A stretch of 64,000 nucleotides of DNA, taken from positions 2,170,001 through 2,234,000 of the forward strand of contig JBAOHZ010000009.1 of NCBI GenBank assembly GCA_037045225.1, written 5' to 3'. Position numbers and translations under genes: made by a program. This stretch comes from Nitrospira sp. (GTDB lineage Bacteria; Nitrospirota; Nitrospiria; Nitrospirales; Nitrospiraceae). Position 1 is the first letter of the stretch. The number at the start of each line of letters is the position of its first letter. The notes under the pieces were generated by a model that searched no databases, was not told where the DNA came from, and saw nothing but the letters and a program-made list of their open reading frames with translations. Positions 60,604 to 64,000 of this stretch are shown here, piece after piece.

Positions 60604-61425
60604 TTATGTCGGCTGAATTCGGTGCAACCGTTTGGGCGAACAACAGACCGCGAGAAAGAAGAGGCTCGTGGCCAACAGCACAATGGACGGACCGGAAGGA
60701 AGATCGAAGGCATAGGAGAGCAGCACGCCGCTTACGGCGCAGAAGATGCCGATGAGCATCGAATAGAGCGTCATCTGGGTCAGGCTGTGCGTGAGCTGGT
60801 AGGCGGTGGAAGCGGGGATCAGGATCATCGCAAACACCAAAATGGCCCCGACGGTTTTCAGCGCAATCACCACGGTGAGCGCTACCAGTGTCAGGAGGAG
60901 ATAGAAGATTTGCCGTGCAGGCACGCCGGACGCTGCGGCCATCTCTTGGTCGAACGCGATGAAGTACAGTTCTTTCGAGAGCAGGAGGATCGTTCCCAAC
61001 ACCACCACACTCAACCCGCCGATGGTCATGAGCTCTTCCGTGGTCACGGAAAGGACGCTGCCGAAGAGGTAGCCGTAGACCTCCGGGTTGTACGACTTCA
61101 TGAGCCCGAGAAAGAGAATGGCCAGCGCCATGGTGGCGGTGTAGAGGATGCCGATGGACACGTCCAGTTTCATGCGGCCCTTTTCCTCGACCCAGCCCGT
61201 GATCCAGACCGTTGCCAGGCCGAACACAATTGCGAGGCTGAGCGGCGGAAGGCCAAGGAGATAGGCGAGGGTGACACCGGCAAACGCGGCATGGGCGGTC
61301 CCGGCCCCTGCGAATGCGAGTCCGCGCAAGACGACGAAGACGCCGATGACGGAGCAGACGGCGCCGACCAGTGCGGCGGCCAGGAGTGAGCGTTGCATGA
61401 AGTCGTACGCGAGCAGTTCAAGCAT
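60604..61425 (-). CDS. znuB: Zinc/manganese ABC transporter permease (ZnuB-like)
   Basis: About 273 residues with eight or so transmembrane helices. The conserved cytoplasmic E-x-x-A-A-x-G-V-P motif occurs as M-A-A-A-S-G-V-P. This is the ABC-3 permease family that pairs with ZnuC/MntA-type ATPases. The start at ATG 61425 is favoured. An upstream TTG at 61482 would add 19 polar residues. It is the third gene of the minus-strand znuA-znuC-znuB set. Whether zinc or manganese is carried is not decided by sequence, though the His-rich binding protein favours zinc. Confidence 0.88.
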   Translation of the reverse strand: MLELLAYDFMQRSLLAAALVGAVCSVIGVFVVLRGLAFAGAGTAHAAFAGVTLAYLLGLPPLSLAIVFGLATVWITGWVEEKGRMKLDVSIGILYTATMALAILFLGLMKSYNPEVYGYLFGSVLSVTTEELMTIGGLSVVVLGTILLLSKELYFIAFDQEMAAASGVPARQIFYLLLTLVALTVVIALKTVGAILVFAMILIPASTAYQLTHSLTQMTLYSMLIGIFCAVSGVLLSYAFDLPSGPSIVLLATSLFFLAVCCSPKRLHRIQPT

Positions 61426-61538
61426 CTTGGTCTGTGGTGCCGTGGTGATTTCGTGAATGAGTGAGTTCGATGACTGGTCCAATAGCGGCGTTAGGTCTAT
61501 GCGAATAGACCTTCGCCGGCCGATACATCGTCGGTTCT

Positions 61539-62318
61539 TCAGTGGTGATGGTAATCCTCAACGATGACGAAGTCCTTGTCGGTAATAACCAGTTCTTTCC
61601 CGTACACCTGACTCAGAATGTCTGGCTGCAGGACGTCTTGCGGCGGCCCCGCGGCAAACAGTTTTGTCTTCAGCAGTACCAGCCGGTCCACCCGCGACCG
61701 GATCATGTTGATGTCATGGGTGATCATGAGAATGGTTAGCTTCAGTTCTTGATGCAGCTGCTGGATCAATTCCACCACACTATGCTGGGCGGTGAGGTCC
61801 AGCCCGGTTGTCGGCTCGTCCAACAAGAGTATCCGAGGCTGCTGCGCCAACGCCCGCGCGATGAACACCCGTTGCTGCTGTCCGCCGGATAGGGCGCCCA
61901 AGGCGGAGTCTCTGTGATGATCCATGCCGACCTGCGCCAACGCCTGCCGGGCGATGTCTCGATCTTTTCGTGACGGTCGACGGAAGAGGCCGAGTGCGCC
62001 GTATCGGCCCATCATGGCCGCTTCCAGCACGGTGACGGGAAAGTTCCGGTCGATCATGCCCTTTTGCGGCAGATAGCCGATGAGGGCTCGATGGTGACAG
62101 CGGAGTTCCTCGCAGGCACAGTCCAAAACGCGGAGTGTGCCGCTTAGCGGAGCCATCAGTCCCAGCACGGCGCGGCAGAGGGTGGTCTTGCCGGATCCAT
62201 TCGGACCGATCACGCCGACAAATTCCGATTCCGGAATGGTCAGGGAGATGTCCTCCAGGGCTACGACGCCGGGAAACCCGAAGGTGGCATGGTCGAAACG
62301 AATAATGGGATGGGTCAT
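61539..62318 (-). CDS. znuC: Zinc/manganese ABC transporter ATPase (ZnuC-like)
   Basis: A 259-residue ATPase. Walker A is G-P-N-G-S-G-K-T-T near residue 40, the signature is L-S-G-G-Q-Q-Q-R-V-F, Walker B is L-L-L-D-E-P-T-T-G-L-D, and the switch His is in I-T-H-D. The sequence P-Q-K-G-M-I-D-R-N-F-P near 90 is typical of the ZnuC/MntA group of metal importers. The C-terminus ends with H-H-H, which may bind metal. It sits between the binding protein and the permease on the same strand. Confidence 0.92.
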   Translation of the reverse strand: MTHPIIRFDHATFGFPGVVALEDISLTIPESEFVGVIGPNGSGKTTLCRAVLGLMAPLSGTLRVLDCACEELRCHHRALIGYLPQKGMIDRNFPVTVLEAAMMGRYGALGLFRRPSRKDRDIARQALAQVGMDHHRDSALGALSGGQQQRVFIARALAQQPRILLLDEPTTGLDLTAQHSVVELIQQLHQELKLTILMITHDINMIRSRVDRLVLLKTKLFAAGPPQDVLQPDILSQVYGKELVITDKDFVIVEDYHHH

Positions 62319-62378
62319 GCGCGGCGGTATACGGTGAAAATGCTGGTTCGTCAGTCGCTGTCCGGATAGGCGTGGCGG

Positions 62379-63305
62379 TTAAGTCTGCTCCAGTGCCTGG
62401 GCCAATTGGAGCACATTATAGCGGAGCATGTCGAGGTAGGTCTCGGTTCCGGGTAACCCTCCGGGCAAGGTCGTCAAGACGGCAATGCGCGAGCCGGTTT
62501 CCCGCGCCAGTAACTGTGGAACCTTCTGATTCAGTTGTACCTCGGAGATAATCACGCGGACGTGGTCTCGTTTAATGGTCTCGATCAAGGTGTGCAGATG
62601 CCGAGCGGAAGGTTCTCCCCCCGGTTGTGTCTGGATCGTGCCGGCGATGTGCAGATCGTAACGCCGGGCAAAATAGGGCCAAGCCGGGTGGTGGACGATC
62701 ACAGTCCGGTTCGACAATGAGCGGAGCCGGGCCACTGTGTCTTCCTGCACGCGGGCCAGTGCCTGAAGGTACGTCGCAGTGTTGGTCCGATAGTCGGTGG
62801 CATAGGCCGGGTCTGCGGCCACGATGGCATCCGAAATGTGTTGGACCATCGTGGCTGCGGCAGCCGGATCCAGCCAGACATGAGGGTTCCCCGATGCGTG
62901 TTGGTGCGAGTGAGTGGTCCCTGCCGGTTCAGGATGATCCTGGATCAGCGCAATGTCTTTGGAGGTGGTCACCACTCGCAACGAACCATTACCGGCGTTC
63001 TTCACCAGCGAGGACACCCAGACTTCGAGTCCGGCCCCGACTTCGAATAAGAGCGCGGCCTTGCGAATCGCGACCAGATCGCTTGGTTTCGGCGAATAGG
63101 TATGCTCGCTCTCGTACCCGGTCATGAGCGAGATGACGCGCACATGCGAGCCGCCGATCTGTTGCACCCAATCCTTCAGAACCGGGAGTGTCACGACCAC
63201 ATTGAGTGGCTCGGGGGCGGATGCAGCAAACGCCGTGGCGGAGGTGCCCCATGCACAGGGCAGCGCATATGCAAGCAACATGGTCAGGAGGCTCAGGCGA
63301 AACAT
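62379..63305 (-). CDS. znuA: Zinc ABC transporter substrate-binding protein (ZnuA-like)
   Basis: About 308 residues from the ATG at 63305, with a signal peptide (L-S-L-L-T-M-L-L-A-Y-A-L) cleaved near A-F-A-A-S. It belongs to the cluster A-I family. Metal ligands are suggested by the His in S-E-H-T-Y-S-P-K-P-S-D near residue 65, His in H-V-W-L-D-P, and V-H-H-P-A-W-P. A short His-rich loop T-H-S-H-Q-H lies before H-V-W, typical of zinc-binding ZnuA proteins. It delivers metal to the ZnuB/ZnuC pair encoded downstream and is divergent from anmK. Confidence 0.9.
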   Translation of the reverse strand: MFRLSLLTMLLAYALPCAWGTSATAFAASAPEPLNVVVTLPVLKDWVQQIGGSHVRVISLMTGYESEHTYSPKPSDLVAIRKAALLFEVGAGLEVWVSSLVKNAGNGSLRVVTTSKDIALIQDHPEPAGTTHSHQHASGNPHVWLDPAAAATMVQHISDAIVAADPAYATDYRTNTATYLQALARVQEDTVARLRSLSNRTVIVHHPAWPYFARRYDLHIAGTIQTQPGGEPSARHLHTLIETIKRDHVRVIISEVQLNQKVPQLLARETGSRIAVLTTLPGGLPGTETYLDMLRYNVLQLAQALEQT

Positions 63306-63470
63306 CCGGCGGACGGTAACACCCGATTTCTGCAAAGTCAACGCGAAGACCGGCGGAGATCGTACGCGGGCGATGCGTACCATGCTTGACCCGTTGCCGG
63401 GGTTTCGATTAGCGTAGCGAACCGAAGAGAAAATAAATGTCTCGCGGTTGTGTGCCGGAGGAGGGGCGCG

Positions 63471-64000
63471 ATGAAAGTTGTCGGACTGATGTCCGGGACA
63501 TCGGCAGATGGGGTGGACGCGGCGCTAGTGAGCATTGTCCGGCGCGGTGGGCAGCCCCGGATCACTCCCCTGGCATTTACATCCCTGCCGTACTCCCGCT
63601 CACTCCAGCAGCGGATTGTTGAACTCTCGCTCCAGGGGCGCGTGGACGACATTTGCCACATGAACGCCTACTTGGGCGAACTCTTCGCCAAAGCCGCGCT
63701 CCGCGTGATTCAGCGGGCGAAGCATCAGCCGGCGGATATCGACCTGATCGGATCCCACGGACAGACGATACACCACTTGCCGAAGGGGAGGCGTGAGCCA
63801 GGCATCGGGTTGGTTCGGTCCACCCTGCAGATCGGTGAGCCGGCTGTCATCGCCGAACGCACCGGCATTACGACCGTCGCAAATTTTCGGCCGCGTGATA
63901 TGGCGGCGGGTGGCGAGGGGGCTCCGTTGGTACCGTATGCGCATGCGGTGGCCTTCGGTCATGCACGTCGGGGGCGTTTGGTGGTTAATATCGGCGGAAT
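63471..64000 (+). CDS. anmK: Anhydro-N-acetylmuramic acid kinase (partial, runs off the window)
   Basis: The first 176 codons of AnmK. It begins M-K-V-V-G-L-M-S-G-T-S-A-D-G-V-D, the family signature, and continues with I-G-S-H-G-Q-T-I-H-H and A-G-G-E-G-A-P-L-V-P. The enzyme opens the 1,6-anhydro ring of recycled N-acetylmuramic acid and phosphorylates it, feeding cell-wall recycling. GGAGG lies upstream of the ATG at 63471. The gene is cut by the window edge. Confidence 0.95.
   Translation, partial: MKVVGLMSGTSADGVDAALVSIVRRGGQPRITPLAFTSLPYSRSLQQRIVELSLQGRVDDICHMNAYLGELFAKAALRVIQRAKHQPADIDLIGSHGQTIHHLPKGRREPGIGLVRSTLQIGEPAVIAERTGITTVANFRPRDMAAGGEGAPLVPYAHAVAFGHARRGRLVVNIGG

Overview
The window looks like chromosomal DNA of a Nitrospira-like bacterium (phylum Nitrospirota). 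This rests on protein flavour and gene content (fairly high GC, a TgpA-type transglutaminase operon, tandem bactofilins beside parAB, an F1-only ATP synthase operon, a DUF3365-type haem protein). No 16S gene or other decisive marker is present, so the assignment is an inference.

Region 1 (1-15376) is accessory DNA. It opens with a mobile-element module on the minus strand: a ribbon-helix-helix protein, a Rep_trans-family rolling-circle replication protein and an excisionase-like HTH protein cut by the window edge. An RHS polymorphic-toxin locus follows, also on the minus strand. It has a very large RHS protein whose tip carries a zinc phospholipase C/P1-nuclease-like signature (8566-14286, with its signal peptide split off by a one-base frameshift at about 14345). 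Downstream are a four-helix membrane protein (likely immunity), an orphan RHS core with a different tip, a two-domain candidate immunity protein, a decayed RHS relic, and two secreted proteins. The right edge is marked by the 3' half of a tRNA-Gly(GCC) at 15332-15376, the usual footprint of an island integrated into a tRNA gene. The intact tRNA and the integrase would lie to the left, outside the window.

Region 2 (15612-36685) is core chromosome, mainly minus strand. It holds a MoxR / DUF58 / transglutaminase operon with a methyltransferase-like gene upstream, a plus-strand ChaN-like lipoprotein, a SWIM-finger coiled-coil protein and a 58-residue membrane peptide with its own promoter and terminator. 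Next come tesA divergent from ybbA-ybbP, and a tightly overlapping sugar-phosphate operon (pgi, pgl, glk, rpiA, M1 aminopeptidase). It ends with an L,D-transpeptidase-like lipoprotein that lacks the catalytic cysteine.

Region 3 (37107-53278), plus strand, is the conserved origin-proximal cluster: consensus promoter, rpmH, rnpA, yidD, yidC, mnmE, mnmG, rsmG flanked by two parS sites, parA, parB, two bactofilins and mnmA. The F1 ATPase operon atpHAGDC follows. Gene polarity flips at about 36.7-37.1 kb, but no dnaA or DnaA boxes are visible there.

Region 4 (53346-64000) is mixed: a coiled-coil lipoprotein, a haem-binding DUF3365-like protein, two RluD-family pseudouridine synthases bracketing a membrane protein and a PilZ protein, small hypothetical and zinc-ribbon proteins, a GNAT acetyltransferase, a zinc/manganese ABC transporter (znuA-znuC-znuB) and the start of anmK.
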